The notes under the pieces: model-generated | What the model was told of the DNA's origin: nothing | The model's input: the letters and a program-made list of their open reading frames with translations, nothing else | Databases searched by the model: none | Made by a program: the position numbers and the translations under genes | Assembly: GCA_030686995.1 (NCBI GenBank) | Contig: CM060692.1 | Span: 14,675,465-14,739,464 of the forward strand | Direction: 5' to 3' | Source of the DNA: Artemisia argyi | Taxonomy: Eukaryota; Streptophyta; Magnoliopsida; Asterales; Asteraceae | Length of the DNA: 64,000 nt | Shown: in pieces, positions 1-12,013 of the stretch | How the letters are laid out: each line of letters begins with the position of its first letter | Numbering within the stretch: position 1 is the first letter of the stretch

Positions 1-804
1 GGTGGAGTAGTGGATTAGGGTGGCAGGTTGGAGAGGGGGGGGGGGGGAACATAAATGTTGGGTTTGCAGGTTGTTGGGGGCTAGGTGTCTGGGATTGTGC
101 TTATGTTTTGGCGGGGGAGAAGAAAAAGGGAGGTGGGGGGTTTATTAAACGGTTTGTTTTATTATTAGTATGGTGGGTAGGCTGGGGTATAAATGGGCTT
201 GGGATAAACAATGGGCTGGGGTTTTGTTTTGTGTTTGGATTGGTTTAGATTAGGAGTGGGTTGGTTTTGGTTTGTATTTAATACAAAAGGTCCGTTTGTT
301 TTGTTTGGTTTTAATCACAAGGACCAAATTTGTAGTTTTGTGATTTTTATGAGGACCAAAGTTACCAACAATCCAAAGTAATCCAAGGATCACATTTGTT
401 ACATTCCCAAAAGATGAGGGTTACAAAAATGTATTTTCCGTTTAAAATTCCCAGGGACTGATTTTGTCAGTTTCCCAAACCGCAGGGACCAAAAGTGTAA
501 ATTTTCCAAAGTTTTTGCCTAAGGATAATTTTTGATAAATTTTGATTTATAAATGCCTTAGGTTGACTTTTCTTTCAAAACAAATGCGTAGGGACTAGTT
601 TTGTAAATTTTTGAAAGTCGGGGGTCTAAAACTGCCAATTGTGTAAACTTTGCTCGTTTTTTATTGTTTTTGCTCATTTTGCATTAGAAACGTATAAAAT
701 ACAATCCCTGGGATATTTTAAGTATTTTGATGCATTTCTGAGCGTTTTCGGATGTTTTGGCAGTTTAAATACAACAAAAATGATGAGTGTTTGAGCACTC
801 ATCA
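1..804 (-). repeat. 3' LTR of element 1 (partial)
   Basis: This matches 11214-12013 almost base for base. Its inner edge is the terminal inverted word read in element sense as TGATGAGTG, six bases, CACTCATCA, at 781-804. Only about one fifth of the ~3991-bp LTR lies in the window. It carries a G homopolymer near position 40 that is longer than in the other copy. Confidence 0.93.
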
Positions 805-817
805 ATCCCCCACACTA
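805..817 (-). promoter_or_regulatory. Polypurine tract of element 1
   Basis: In element sense the sequence AGTGTGGGGGAT lies directly against the LTR start TGATGAG. This is the expected position for plus-strand DNA priming. The same tract sits in the same place in element 2 (63021-63033). Two further PPT-like tracts occur inside this 3' domain near 1366 and 1584. Confidence 0.8.
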
Positions 818-1694
818 AACTATTGCTAGTCCCTAGCAATATTTTTGAAAAACTTGATGGATTTTAAACTCTTTACCAAAAGCCATCACTTCTGGAGTAG
901 CCAGGTGTAAGAACTGTGGCACACCTGATAACCGTGTGATTTTGAGCAAACCACCAGCTTTCAACGGATTTGATTTGTCTTTACCAGGAGCCGTTTGCTC
1001 CTGGACTAGCCAGCTCTTGATGGAATAGTCAACATCTTGGTGAGCTGATTACCAATTATGGTTTTTCCACGGCCTTTACCACAAGCCATAATCTTGCGGG
1101 CTAGCCAACTCATTAGCTTTTGAGGATGATGGGGAGTTGAGGAACCATACAATTTTGGGGAAATTGCAAGCCGTAAACGGATTTGAGATATCTTTACCAA
1201 GAGCCGTTTGCTCCTGGATTAGCCAATCCCTTTTGTCGCTTAGACACGGCGGACTGATTACCACAAAAATTTTGAAATAAAGTGAAAAATTTTTAAAATT
1301 TTAGGCCAAAAACGGGGATTCTAGGATATAATGTGATAAAATTCGCTAGAATTTTCCCCTCCCCCACACTTAGAATTGAATATTGTCCTCAATATTCAAA
1401 GTCCCGGCTATTATGCCGAATCCTTGAACGTAAAAAGATAATATTAAAAACTAACTGTGGGAAATCGTTTTGTATTTTTCACTTTATTTATCTGTACATA
1501 AAATCACACATTTTTTTTTTTTTTGATGAAACCTTATATACATATATACATTTTTCAAACAGCGGGGGGGGGTTGGCCATTCCCCCACACTTAGGTGGTA
1601 GAAAGTAGAAAGAAAATCAGAGATACGGGTGAAAACCCGTATTGTTGCTATTGTTTTTGTTTATCGAGTCGCTAGCTTGACTCGATCCCCGAAT
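818..1694 (-). other. 3' non-coding domain of element 1 with conserved hairpins
   Basis: No convincing ORF lies between the pol stop and the 3' LTR. In element sense it holds, in order: a CGAGTC hairpin (1664-1685), an ATACGGGT/ACCCGTAT hairpin with loop TTTC (1623-1642), a PPT-like GTGTGGGGG tract (~1584), a GAATATTG/CAATATTC hairpin with loop AGGA (1378-1397), a second PPT-like tract (~1366), then four degenerate ~100-bp units. Each unit has a CCAGGAGC-type hairpin followed by TAAAG: 1197-1217, about 1076-1096, 984-1004 and about 867-886. All these parts recur in the same order in element 2. A role in RNA packaging, dimerisation or export is only a guess. Confidence 0.75.
984..1004 (-). promoter_or_regulatory. 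Stem-loop CCAGGAGC/GCTCCTGG, loop AAACG
   Basis: A perfect 8-bp inverted repeat with a 5-base loop, followed in element sense by TAAAGAC. The copy at 1197-1217 has arms CCAGGAGC and GCTCTTGG, which still pair through G-U. Equivalent stem-loops lie at 62618-62638 and 62831-62851 in element 2 and at 40161-40180 and 40277-40296 in the copia element. Confidence 0.7.
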
Positions 1695-4600
1695 TTAATT
1701 GTCCTTGGGGAACGTCTGGAGATCCGGGACAACCATGGATGGTATGTCCTCTCCAAAGTAGTGTTTCAGCCGATGTCCATTCACTTTGAAATTAGGACCG
1801 TCATTTTGAGATAATTCGACGGTGCCATAAGGGTAAACTTTTGCGATAGTGAATGGACCAGTCCATCGGGTTTTGAGCTTTCCCGAGAAGATCTTGAGTC
1901 TAGAATTGAAGAGAAGGACTCGATCACCAACGTTGAAAACGCGGTTTTTGATTTTTGAGTCATGAATCTTCTTTGTCTTTTCCTTATAGATCAAAGAGTT
2001 CTCGTAAGCTTGATCACGAAGTTCATTTAATTCATTCAGTTGAACTTTCCTGTGATCACCCGCCGTTTTGAGGTCAAAATTGGCATGCTTGAGGGCCCAA
2101 TAGGCTTTATGCTCAAGCTCGATCGGTAGATGGCACGCTTTCCCGTACACAAGCTTATATGGCGTGCACCCAATGGGTGTTTTATACGCCGTACGGAAAG
2201 CCCAAAGTGCATCATCTAACTTATCCGACCACGATGCACGATTCTCACCTACAGTTCTTTCCAATATTCTCTTAATGCCCCGATTTGAAACTTCTACTTG
2301 TCCACTTGTTTGAGGGTGGTACGCAGTAGATAGACGGTGGGTTACACCATATTTTTGCATGACTTTGTCGAATTTGTCATTGCAGAAATGCGTACCACGA
2401 TCGCTAATTATAGCACGTGGAGTTCCAAATCGAGCAAAAAGAGCTTTCAAAAATTTCACGACTACTCGGGCATCATTGGTGGGTAAAGCTTTGGCTTCAA
2501 CCCATTTTGACAAATAGTCAACAGCCACGAGTATGTACTTATTTCCATGAGATGATGGAAATGGCCCCATAAAGTCGATGCCCCACATGTCAAAGATTTC
2601 ACAAACTTGGATTGCATTTTGTGGCATTTCATTCTTTTGTGAAATATTCCCGTGACGTTGACAAGCGTCACAGGATTTGACTAATTCCTGGGCATCTTTA
2701 TAGATCGTGAGCCAGTAGAACCCGGAATCAAACACCTTTTTGGCGGTGTAGTTTGGATTATGGTGGCCCCCCGTGGGACCAGCATGGCAAGCCTTTAGAA
2801 TTTCAGAGGCTTCTTGGCCATAAACACACCGCCGGATGACTTGATCCGCACAGATTTTAAACAAGTAGGGGTCGTCCCAGAAATAATGTTTGACATCCTT
2901 GAAGAATTTATTCTTCTGTTGGGACGACATCCCTTTAACCACAAAATTACCCGCATGGTAGTTTGCGAAATCGGCAAACCATGGGGTAATAGAATCTCCA
3001 CGAAAGGCAACCGCATTGAGGGTCTCGAGAGGGAAGGTTTCATTTATTTCCTTCTTTTCGAAGACATCTTGATGGGGGTTCTCCAATCGGGAGAGATGAT
3101 CAGCAGCTAGGTTCTCAGCTCCTTTTTTATCACGAATTATGATATCAAATTCTTGTAGGAGGAGAACCCAACGGAGTAGTCTCGGCTTTGCATCTTGTTT
3201 TGCAAAGAGGTACTTCAAAGCCGAGTGATCCGTATACACTATGCACTTGGTCAATATCAAGTATGGCCGAAATTTCTCAAAGGCATACACCACAGCTAAT
3301 AATTCTTTTTCAGTGGTGGTGTAATGACTTTGAGCCTCGGTCATTGTTTTGCTCGCATAGTGTATAGGCTGAAAGTGTTTTGTTTTACGTTGCCCCAAGA
3401 CTGCCCCAATAGCATAATCACTCGCATCACACATGAGCTCGAATGGCAAGTCCCAATCGGGGGCAACAAGAATCGGTGCCTCGGTAAGCCTTTTCTTTAA
3501 TGTTTCAAAGGCTTCGATGCACTCGGGAGAGAAGATAAAAGGAGCATCCTTCTCAAGGAGATGGGTCATAGGCCGGGCGATTTTAGAAAAATCTTGAATG
3601 AACCTACGGTAAAAACCGGCATGATCCAAAAAGCTCCTAACACCTTTGACGGTAGTGGGATGAGGTAATTTAGCTATGACATCAACTTTGGCTTTGTCAA
3701 CCTCAATCCCACTCTTTGAAATTTTATGGCCGAGGACAATGCCCTCTTTGACCATAAAGTGGCTTTTCTCCCAATTTAGACATAACCTTGTATCTTCACA
3801 ACGTTTAAGCATGTTGTCTAAACGGGAGAGACAAGTTTGAAACGAATCCCCAATGACCGAAAAATCGTCCATGAAGACCTCCATAGTTTTCCCAATCATG
3901 TCGGAAAATATGGCCATCATACATCGTTGAAACGTGCCCGGAGCATTACATAAGCCAAATGGCATACGTTTATACGCAAAAGTTCCATAAGGGCACGTGA
4001 ACGTGGTCTTTTCTTGATCTTGCGGATCAATGGGAATCTGAAAGTAACCCGAGAAACCATCGAGGAAGCAATAGTACTCATTCCCCGCTAATCTCTCGAG
4101 CATCTGATCCATAAAGGGCAGAGGAAAATGATCTTTACGGGTGGCGTCATTTAACTTGCGATAATCAATACAGACACGCCACCCCGTAACCAAACGAGTT
4201 GGAATCAACTCATTTTCCTCATTTGTGACAACAGTAATGCCACCCTTTTTTGGAACGCAGTGAATTGGGCTCACCCAAGGACTGTCCGAGATAGGGTAAA
4301 TCAATCCGGCCTCAAGGAGTTTTAAAACTTCTTGTTTGATCACCTCATGAATTTTTGGATTCACCCTTCTTTGTTGTTGGACTGCCGGTTTGAAGTCGTC
4401 CTCCATTAAAATCTTATGTGTACAAAATTCAGGGTCAATGCCCTTTATGTCAGAGAGACGCCAAGCAATTGCTTGCTTATGTGACTTCAAAACCTTTATT
4501 AGAGCAGCCTTTTCCTCATCACTTAAATCCTTAGCAATTATGACGGGCAATTTATCATCACCCTCCAGAAATGCGTATTCAAGATGAGGCGGCAAGTCCT

Positions 4601-6035
4601 TAAGCTCGACCTCAGGAAAATCATCAGTTTCCTCAACATATTTGATTTCCTGATTATGAAGTTGTTGTGGTAGAACGGGAAGAGGAGAGGGATCTTCGTT
4701 TAACAATTTCTCAAGGAGAAGAATATCCCTCTCTGGGTCAATCTCTTGGTTATCGATTCCATCGGGAATCGAATCACTTTTAAGAAAGGACTCAATCTCT
4801 TCTAAGATGAAGTTACTTCCCTCAAACGGAGTGAGGGAAGGAGCAGAATTAGCAATGATGGGATAAGAAGATGGAGTGAAATTTTCACTCGTAGAATCAT
4901 CAACGAAACCTAAAACCTCTTGAGCGTACTCCTCAGCCGCAACATCGATGACATCTATTCGGTTTACCGATTCAGAGTCATAATTGGAGGAGTACCTTGA
5001 TGTTTGATCAAGGTTAAAGGTGATTGCTTCAGTTCCAACACGCAATGTGATCTCTTGCTCAAATACATCGATAAGAGCACGCCCAGTTCTAAGGAATCCC
5101 CTTCCAAGAATGAGAGGGACCCTTGAATCGGCATCAAAGTCAACAATCACAAAATCCACTGGAAAATGGAACTTTCCCACTTTAACGAATACATCCTCGG
5201 CTATGCCAAGAGGACGAGAAATCGATCGATCAGCAAGCTCTAAAGTCATGCACGTGGGAGTGAGTTCGGGAAGAGATACTTTCTTCCACACAGAATATGG
5301 CATCAGGTTAATGCTAGCACCAAGATCGGCCAAGGCGAAGCATTCAACCATACCCGGAAAAATACAAGGAATGAGAAACTTTCTGGGGTCTCCAAGCTTT
5401 TCAGGAAGCTTTTTCAAGAGAACTGCTGAGCAATTCTCATTCAAGGGAGTTCTAGCCATCTCAAAGAGTTTTTCCTTATTACTTAATAGATTTTTGATTG
5501 TTGATGCAAACTTGGGCATCAAGAGAATAGCATCCGCGAAGCTAATGTCAAAATGCAAATCTTGAAAGATTTGGAAAAATTTATCCATTTGGTGACTAGC
5601 TTTTTCGCAGAGCTTCTGTTCATTGAGACGTGATGGGTATGGGATAGAAGTTTTGGATTTAGGGTTGTCCACTGGAGTTTCAGGTGGTTCAAAGACAACT
5701 CCAGGCTTGCATCTGGTTTCTTGAATAACCTGAGGTTGGACGTGTGCGGTACTTCGTGGGCTAGGAGTTTGCACCTTGTCCTTTGTCACCTCAGGTTCAC
5801 GATTCACTACCTTTGGAGGAGAGGAAGAAGAGGTAGTAGGAATCGCGGGTTCATCATAAGAAGCACCACTTCTAGTTGTGATCGCCTTAGCATCGCCCCT
5901 CGGGTTAGCGATCGTATTGCTCGGAAGTGTTCCTGAGCCCGAGGGTTGTTCATTTAAAGACTTCTTAATTTCAGAAATCTGGATGACCAACAACTTGTTC
6001 ATTTCTTCTTGGGACTTCATGAATTGTTTTAACAA
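1695..6035 (-). CDS. Ty3/gypsy pol polyprotein (protease, RT, RNase H, integrase)
   Basis: Copies the element RNA into DNA and inserts it in the genome. The frame is open from just after the TAA at 6303-6305; 6035 is only its first Met. Visible motifs are protease DLGAS near residue 237, RT core with FMDDFS near 720, RNase H MCDASD near 867 and [10 protein letters not shown], and an integrase HHCC zinc finger ending CDACQRH. The integrase catalytic acidic residues lie in WGIDFMGP (~1148), SDRGTHF (~1214) and GQVEVSN (~1244). The C-terminus lacks a chromodomain. The N-terminal ~130 residues (Ser/Pro-rich) probably belong to the gag-protease linker. The frame is the same as gag, so one gag-pol polyprotein was probably ancestral. 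The 1446 codons are intact; only the upstream stop damages it. Identification is certain to superfamily. Confidence 0.95.
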   Translation of the reverse strand: MLKQFMKSQEEMNKLLVIQISEIKKSLNEQPSGSGTLPSNTIANPRGDAKAITTRSGASYDEPAIPTTSSSSPPKVVNREPEVTKDKVQTPSPRSTAHVQPQVIQETRCKPGVVFEPPETPVDNPKSKTSIPYPSRLNEQKLCEKASHQMDKFFQIFQDLHFDISFADAILLMPKFASTIKNLLSNKEKLFEMARTPLNENCSAVLLKKLPEKLGDPRKFLIPCIFPGMVECFALADLGASINLMPYSVWKKVSLPELTPTCMTLELADRSISRPLGIAEDVFVKVGKFHFPVDFVIVDFDADSRVPLILGRGFLRTGRALIDVFEQEITLRVGTEAITFNLDQTSRYSSNYDSESVNRIDVIDVAAEEYAQEVLGFVDDSTSENFTPSSYPIIANSAPSLTPFEGSNFILEEIESFLKSDSIPDGIDNQEIDPERDILLLEKLLNEDPSPLPVLPQQLHNQEIKYVEETDDFPEVELKDLPPHLEYAFLEGDDKLPVIIAKDLSDEEKAALIKVLKSHKQAIAWRLSDIKGIDPEFCTHKILMEDDFKPAVQQQRRVNPKIHEVIKQEVLKLLEAGLIYPISDSPWVSPIHCVPKKGGITVVTNEENELIPTRLVTGWRVCIDYRKLNDATRKDHFPLPFMDQMLERLAGNEYYCFLDGFSGYFQIPIDPQDQEKTTFTCPYGTFAYKRMPFGLCNAPGTFQRCMMAIFSDMIGKTMEVFMDDFSVIGDSFQTCLSRLDNMLKRCEDTRLCLNWEKSHFMVKEGIVLGHKISKSGIEVDKAKVDVIAKLPHPTTVKGVRSFLDHAGFYRRFIQDFSKIARPMTHLLEKDAPFIFSPECIEAFETLKKRLTEAPILVAPDWDLPFELMCDASDYAIGAVLGQRKTKHFQPIHYASKTMTEAQSHYTTTEKELLAVVYAFEKFRPYLILTKCIVYTDHSALKYLFAKQDAKPRLLRWVLLLQEFDIIIRDKKGAENLAADHLSRLENPHQDVFEKKEINETFPLETLNAVAFRGDSITPWFADFANYHAGNFVVKGMSSQQKNKFFKDVKHYFWDDPYLFKICADQVIRRCVYGQEASEILKACHAGPTGGHHNPNYTAKKVFDSGFYWLTIYKDAQELVKSCDACQRHGNISQKNEMPQNAIQVCEIFDMWGIDFMGPFPSSHGNKYILVAVDYLSKWVEAKALPTNDARVVVKFLKALFARFGTPRAIISDRGTHFCNDKFDKVMQKYGVTHRLSTAYHPQTSGQVEVSNRGIKRILERTVGENRASWSDKLDDALWAFRTAYKTPIGCTPYKLVYGKACHLPIELEHKAYWALKHANFDLKTAGDHRKVQLNELNELRDQAYENSLIYKEKTKKIHDSKIKNRVFNVGDRVLLFNSRLKIFSGKLKTRWTGPFTIAKVYPYGTVELSQNDGPNFKVNGHRLKHYFGEDIPSMVVPDLQTFPKDN

Positions 6036-6302
6036 CTCGTCAGATGAAGGCCCAGTAGGAACAATGGCTTGATTTTGGTTGTTAAAATTTTGAGCACGAT
6101 TGTTCTGATTGGGGCCTTGATTTTGAAAATTACCCTGATTAGGGTTGTTGTTTCCATGAAAATACCCGGGATTAAAATTACCCTGTCCTTGGTTTCTATT
6201 AAAGTTTCCTTGATTTTGATGTTGGAAACCCTGATTTTGGAAACCTTGGTTTTGATTTTGAAAACCATGACCTTGATTGAAGTTACCTTGGTTTTGAAAA
6301 CC

Positions 6303-7472
6303 TTAGTTTCCTCTGTTTTGATTCTGACCACGGTTTTGGACATTTTGGTTTTGATGAAAACAAGGAGGTCCAGGATAATGATTAGGACGGTAGTTCGGGT
6401 CCATAGGATGGCGGTATTGATTGCCTCCTTGATTAGATGACCCGACTACAGCATAAGCTTCAAACGGAGAACCATCAGTAGCTGTGCAATTGTAGTAGGC
6501 ATGCGGCCCACCACAAGTTACACAGACTTCCACTTTCTTAACCTCAGCAGGTGGAGGATGTTGTGGAAATGAAACTTTCTTAGTCTGGGCGAGAACCAAA
6601 GCTTGAATAGCCTCAGTAAGCTTATCAATCTTAGCATCGGTGCTAGACTGACTCGAAGGAGATGAAGTGGAAGGACCCGCACTAATTTGTGAAACAACCG
6701 GCTTGCTTCGTGTAGAGCGGACCTTAGACTTGTTCTCGATGATCGCTAAGGCTTCTTTGGTTGTTCTACTCAAAAAGTTACCTCCCGCGGAGGCATTGAG
6801 AGAATCCTGATCAACTTGGCTCACGCCATTGTAGAAAGTATCGAGTTGCATCAACTCAGAGAAACCATGATGTGGACACTTGCGAAGTAATTCTTTAAAA
6901 CGGTCCCATGCTTTACCAAATGATTCATCATATTTCTGAGTGAACTTGGTGATCTCGTTTTTAAGACTCGTGGTCTTAGAAGGCGGGAAGAATTCATTCA
7001 CAAACTTTTTTACCAGATCTTCCCATGTCTCAATAGATCGAGGGGGTTGTTTCTCAAGCCAAATCCGGGCTTGACCCTCGAGGGAGAATGGGAAGAGAAG
7101 AAGCTTGATCACTTCACACGGGACATTTTTGTACTTGATGGTTGATGTGATTTTATTGAACCATCGAATATGAGCATGAGGATCGTCCCTCTCAAAACCG
7201 TAAAACTGACTTGAGGTTACAAGATTAAGTAACCCGGTTTTGAGCTCAAAACTATCAGCCACGATGGCTGGGACAACAATAGCATCTCCGTAACCCTCGA
7301 TGGGTGCTTGGAGAAGCTCACACATAGGGCGGTATTCCGCCATGGTGACAGCTGGAGTGGAAACAGTACGGATCTCAGATCCGACTGTTGGTGCGGAACG
7401 TCTACGAGGTCTTCTAGGTTTTCGTACAAGCTCACGTAATGGGCTAATAGACCTAGAAGAGCGAGTGCGCAT
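6303..7472 (-). CDS. Ty3/gypsy gag, ended by an in-frame TAA
   Basis: Capsid and nucleocapsid precursor of element 1, 389 aa. It begins with a basic stretch (PRRPRRR), followed by a plant gag domain. The core includes the typical WFNKITS, ARIWLEKQP, TWEDLVKKF and FPPSKTTSL words at about residues 100-165. A zinc knuckle of the form C-x2-C-GGPH-x4-C lies near residue 315, with H spaced one residue shorter than the usual CCHC. A Gln/Asn/Gly-rich tail follows. The stop lies inside this tail, and the same frame continues through another ~90 codons of Q/N/G repeats into pol. The context makes a CAA to TAA change the simplest origin. Readthrough cannot be excluded. Confidence 0.92.
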   Translation of the reverse strand: MRTRSSRSISPLRELVRKPRRPRRRSAPTVGSEIRTVSTPAVTMAEYRPMCELLQAPIEGYGDAIVVPAIVADSFELKTGLLNLVTSSQFYGFERDDPHAHIRWFNKITSTIKYKNVPCEVIKLLLFPFSLEGQARIWLEKQPPRSIETWEDLVKKFVNEFFPPSKTTSLKNEITKFTQKYDESFGKAWDRFKELLRKCPHHGFSELMQLDTFYNGVSQVDQDSLNASAGGNFLSRTTKEALAIIENKSKVRSTRSKPVVSQISAGPSTSSPSSQSSTDAKIDKLTEAIQALVLAQTKKVSFPQHPPPAEVKKVEVCVTCGGPHAYYNCTATDGSPFEAYAVVGSSNQGGNQYRHPMDPNYRPNHYPGPPCFHQNQNVQNRGQNQNRGN

Positions 7473-8000
7473 GCACTAGTAACCAAAAATCAATCAAAAC
7501 AAAGTCGAGGCAAAACCACAGTGAACTTAAACCAATAATCGCAAGTAAGTGGCTTCTTTAAGAAAGGTACACCACCTACATGGATACAAAGGCAAGTTTT
7601 AATCTTTCGTTTGGAAACTTATTATGTTCACACCCCCAGTTAGTAGGTGTTCTGTCTTGGTTTGCGTCGGTTTATTTTTATGTAGTGTTATTCACAAGAA
7701 AAGATGAATGTTTTTGGGTTTTTGTGAATGGGTGAAAAAACTTTTGGACAATATTTTTGATATCGTTTCGTTTACCAAAGTCGTATTTCTTTAAGAATCA
7801 CCTTAAAAGAAACCCGATATAGAAAACGTAATGATCTGTTTTGTTTGTTTTTTTATTTTTTTGGTGTTGTTAACACTTTAGGAAAAGTGTTAATGACATT
7901 TTTGTTTTATGATTAAGATTTACAAAAAGTGGGTGAGTTTATACAGTGATGTGTGAGAAATCACTAATCTTAAAGAACGTGTGCAGATACGCAGCAGCCT
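7473..8000 (-). other. 5' leader of element 1
   Basis: Non-coding interval between the PBS and the gag start. It is expected to hold the leader and packaging region. No ORF or clear repeat is seen. Confidence 0.6.
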
Positions 8001-8017
8001 CCCCGGCAGCGGCGCCA
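8001..8017 (-). promoter_or_regulatory. Primer-binding site (tRNA-Asp type)
   Basis: In element sense it reads TGGCGCCGCTGCCGGGG. From memory of plant tRNA-Asp (3' end CCCCGGCAACGGCGCCA) the match is 16 of 17, with C in place of T at the tenth base. It begins five bases after the LTR end. Element 2 has the identical site, including the mismatch. Confidence 0.85.
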
Positions 8018-8022
8018 AATTT

Positions 8023-11000
8023 TGATTGGTCCTGAACGGTCAACTAAGTTCACCAGGTAATGGTCAACCAAGTCAAACTTCAAAAACCAACTAACCAAGG
8101 AGTTTAGGGAATCCCCGGGTCGTTAAGTCCCGACGAGGCGTGCAATTGTATTTGTGAACGTTTTAAAGGATCGGGTGATTAATCAGAAAGGTCAGGAATT
8201 TGATTATTATGGTTACACTACGAGATAATGATGGAAAATGGCTTATAAACACTTAATTAACAATTACTGATGATCAGATGACTTAAAAACGCAACCTAAA
8301 AACGCGCGTTTTAATTACAAATAAACGCGAACGCGCAAATAAAAAAGTGAAACGGGAGTAAACAAAGTCCTACGAACGTGAAATTTATATTTTTACAATC
8401 CTAATGACTTAAGAAAATTTTTAGAAAAAGAAAAATAATTTTTACATTATTTAATTAATTACTATTAATTAATTACTAATTACTAATTACTTTTTAATTA
8501 ACTAAATTATCCTAAATTATAAATAATTACGAAAAATAACTAGAAAAATGAAAACTAAATTTAGAAAAATCTAAAATAATATAAAACTAATTTTGAAACA
8601 GAAAAACTATTTTTCCTAACTTTTAATTAATTATTACTAATTAAAAACTATTTAATTAATCAATTTAAGTTAAACTAAATTATAAAAAATACTAAATGAT
8701 TACAGAAAAATCTGAAAAAATTCCAAAAAATCTATTATGATAACAGCAACCTAAGAAAAATTTAAAAATAGCTTTTGCTTATGAATAAGCAGAAAATAAG
8801 CCCAAGTGGCTTAAATAGAAGCTATCACTTCTAATTTTTTTGTCTTTTTCTATTTTTTTCTTTTCACAACTGATTAATAACTAATAATAACCACTTTTTA
8901 CAAAGGAATTTTGGTTAGAATTGGAAAATAAGCACTGTGGGCAATAATAAGCAAAACAGCCAAGCTTTGAGCTTATTAGCCTTTTGTAAGTTCAAACAAG
9001 CTACCAAAGACACCTAAGCTATACAATAAGCTTTGAAACAACTTAAAGGGATACAATTAAACTTAAAATAACAGGAAGAAGCAACAAATTAAGCTACAAA
9101 AACCAATAAGCAATTCTGAGTCCAACCAGGTCCAAACAGGTCTAAGGGCTTACTTGCAGCCCCCTGTGGGGTCCACAAAACTGATCAAAAGCTCAAAATG
9201 ATGGTACATCTAACAAGTCCTCCTGAGGGGCTTTCCAAATTGCCAAGGTACAAGGGTTGAGTCCAACAGTTGAGTCAAATGAAGGCTTGGGAAACTTGGG
9301 AGCCAACACTGATATGCTCAGTATGACTGAGTGGTCAGAATTGAGTTTGAAGGTCACAAGTCAAGTTATGAGCTCTTAACAAAAAGGTTAGGCTGCAAAA
9401 TCTAGTGGCATCTCTAAGTACTTAAAAAAAATTGAAATTGAACCTTGCCCAGGCTTATACAAGCTTATGGTCCTCAACAGTTAAATGTTTTAACTTATAA
9501 GTGAAATTGAGTTTTGATACAAACTAGAAGCTGACAAATAAGCTTATAAACTGGAATAAAAACTCAAACTTCCTAAACACAATCCCAGTTACATGAAAAC
9601 ATCACAATATTAATGATTACAAAGCTTAAATCCAAGGAATTTCAAGAATCATACAACTTCAAGACATGCTGAGTTCAGATAGCTTGCAGTTCTCAAGTGC
9701 TTAATAGAGTGCTAGTTATTAAGCACTGGATTAACACTAAACACAAACTATAAACAAATCTAAGAAGATGACCTGGAAAGCTACCTAGAGCTACAAATTT
9801 CACACCCTAAACCCTACTAATGAACAATCTACAACTCTTGGAATTCTTGCAAAAACTGAGATGCAGGGGAACTTTTTAGTCAAGCTACCAACTTCCACTT
9901 TGATTTTCAGTGGGCTGCACAATTTCAAAATCAAATTTCCTTTTTGAAATTGGTAAACAAGCTATCAATGATCCAGAATTAACAAATCTCACTTGATTTC
10001 TTACACAAATAAACCCTAAGGAATGATTTGAAGTTTGCCAAAAATCTGAGTATGCAAAATTCTTTTGACTTTTTGAAATGTTGAAAGCTTTGACTATGGT
10101 GAAGTTAGATTGATTCAAAATGATTACTTGATGTTTATTTAGACTTAAGCAAAACAATTTTACCAACTACACCTAACCTAGGAGTGATTCTCAGATTTTG
10201 AAAGCTTAAATTTACCACAGATAAGCTGTGGGAAGAGATGGACTGGTTTTTGACTTTCACCCAGAATATGACCAAGCAAATGTATTATTTTGGCTCACCT
10301 AAGACCTAAGTGATTATCTGAGCAAGTCTCAGCAGCCTACAATAACACAAGTTATGTCAATAGTCCTGATCCAAACACACCTTCTAAAAATGAAATCCTA
10401 GCTAAAGCAAGCAGATTACAGAATAGAACTAAGCAAACACTAAATTAACTTAAACTAACTTAAATTATCATTAACAAGCAGCAATCAACAATAGATAGCA
10501 GTAAATGAGCATAAATAAAAGAAGTACTAAAAATTGGTATGAGAGCTTTTCTTACAAGTTTCCACAGTTTGAACCAAATGAGACCAAGATCATAAGACCC
10601 AAACCTATATACCCCCACTGGGCTCTAAACCATGTCCAATCCATGCCTGCTTCACTACTTCTCCTTCTTTCTTCTTCATCTTTTTATAATTTCCCTTCTT
10701 TATTTTTTTTCTTATTTCATTTTCTGTTTTTATTTTGTTTTCTTGTTTGACTACTGAGACAGAAGTGAGTATATGAAACTTCAAAGCTACAAATATAACT
10801 TCAAATAAAATTTAAAACACTATGAAACTGAAAGTGATTTTTGCTTGAAATCTGAAAGAAGCTAAATTTGCATTGATGTTGAAAAGGGTTTACACATTAC
10901 TGAATTACATTAAAAAGCTACTAAGACTACTTGATTAACTAACTACTCTCCACTTTACTAACTGCCTTCATGGCTTACAAATGAAAATACTTATACTAAA

Positions 11001-12013
11001 AAAAAAAAAAAATTAAAAATACTTGAGCCAGGCAACTTTTTTCTTCTTTACCACTTTGTCCCTTGCTTTTGGTGTGTTCCCTGCTTGTCTGTGTACCATT
11101 GGAAACATCCAACCATTGATTTGCTGCTTCTATCATCTTATCCATCTCTCAGTCTTGGAATTATATGGGAGTGGGGGACAATTGGGTGTAAATTTGGGTT
11201 GACTTAGGGAGGTGGTGGAGTAGTGGATTAGGGTGGCTGGTTGGAGAGGGGGGGGGGGAACATAAATGTTGGGTTTGCAAGTTGTTGGGGGCTAGGTGTC
11301 TGGGATTGTGCTTATGTTTTGGCGGGGGAGAAGAAAAAGGGAGGTGGGGGTTTATTAAACGGTTTGTTTTATTATTAGTATGGTGGGTGGGCTGGGGTAT
11401 AAATGGGCTTGGGATAAACAATGGGCTGGGGTTTTGTTTTGTGTTTGGATTGGTTTAGATTAGGAGTGGGTTGGTTTTGGTTTGTATTTAATACAAAAGG
11501 TCTGTTTGTTTTGTTTGGTTTTAATCACAAGGACCAAATTTGTAGTTTTGTGATTTTTATGAGGACCAAAGTTACCAACAATCCAAAGTACTCCAAGGAT
11601 CACATTTGTTACATTCCCAAAAGATGAGGGTTACAAAAATGTATTTTCCGTTTAAAATTCCCAGGGACCGATTTCGTCAGTTTCCCAAACCGCAGGGACC
11701 AAAAGTGTAAATTTTCCAAAGTTTTTGCCTAAGGACAATTTTTGATAAATTTTGATTTATAAATGCCTTAGGTTGACTTTTCTTTCAAAACAAATGCGTA
11801 GGGACTAGTTTTGTAAATTTTTGAAAGTCGGGGGTCTAAAACTGCCAATTGTGTAAACTTTGCTCGTTTTTATTGTTTTTGCTCATTTTGCATTAGAAAT
11901 GTATAAAATACAATCCCTGGGATATTTTAAGTATTTTGATGCATTTCTGAGCGTTTTCGGATGTTTTGACAGTTTAAATACGACAAAAATGATGAGTGTT
12001 TGAGCACTCATCA
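8023..12013 (-). repeat. 5' LTR of element 1 (3991 bp)
   Basis: It begins in element sense with TGATGAGTG at 12013 and ends ACCAATCA at 8023, giving TG...CA termini. The first ~800 bp match window positions 1-804. The distal half (8230-10700) is AT-rich and full of AAGCTTA/TAAGC words. The proximal half has spaced AGGGAC/GGACC words every ~40-60 bp. No long ORF is convincing. Length agrees with the 4013-bp LTR of element 2. Confidence 0.88.

Larger units (their letters stand above)
1..12013 (-). mobile_element. Ty3/gypsy LTR retrotransposon, Tat/Athila-like (element 1), left end cut by window
   Basis: The element is read on the minus strand in the order 5' LTR (8023-12013), PBS, gag, pol, 3' non-coding domain, PPT and 3' LTR (only 804 bp in the window). 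The domain order protease, reverse transcriptase, RNase H, integrase is that of Ty3/gypsy. The missing chromodomain, the tRNA-Asp type PBS and the 4-kb LTRs suit the Tat/Athila branch; this lineage call is inferred. By eye the two LTR copies differ by about a dozen substitutions and a few homopolymer length changes over the shared 800 bp, so the insertion is not very recent. The right flank starts ATTCA, a possible target duplication whose partner lies outside the window. Confidence 0.93.

Noticed and set aside
5020..5565. 181-codon plus-strand ORF inside gypsy pol
   Set aside because: Antisense shadow of a strongly supported pol reading frame.
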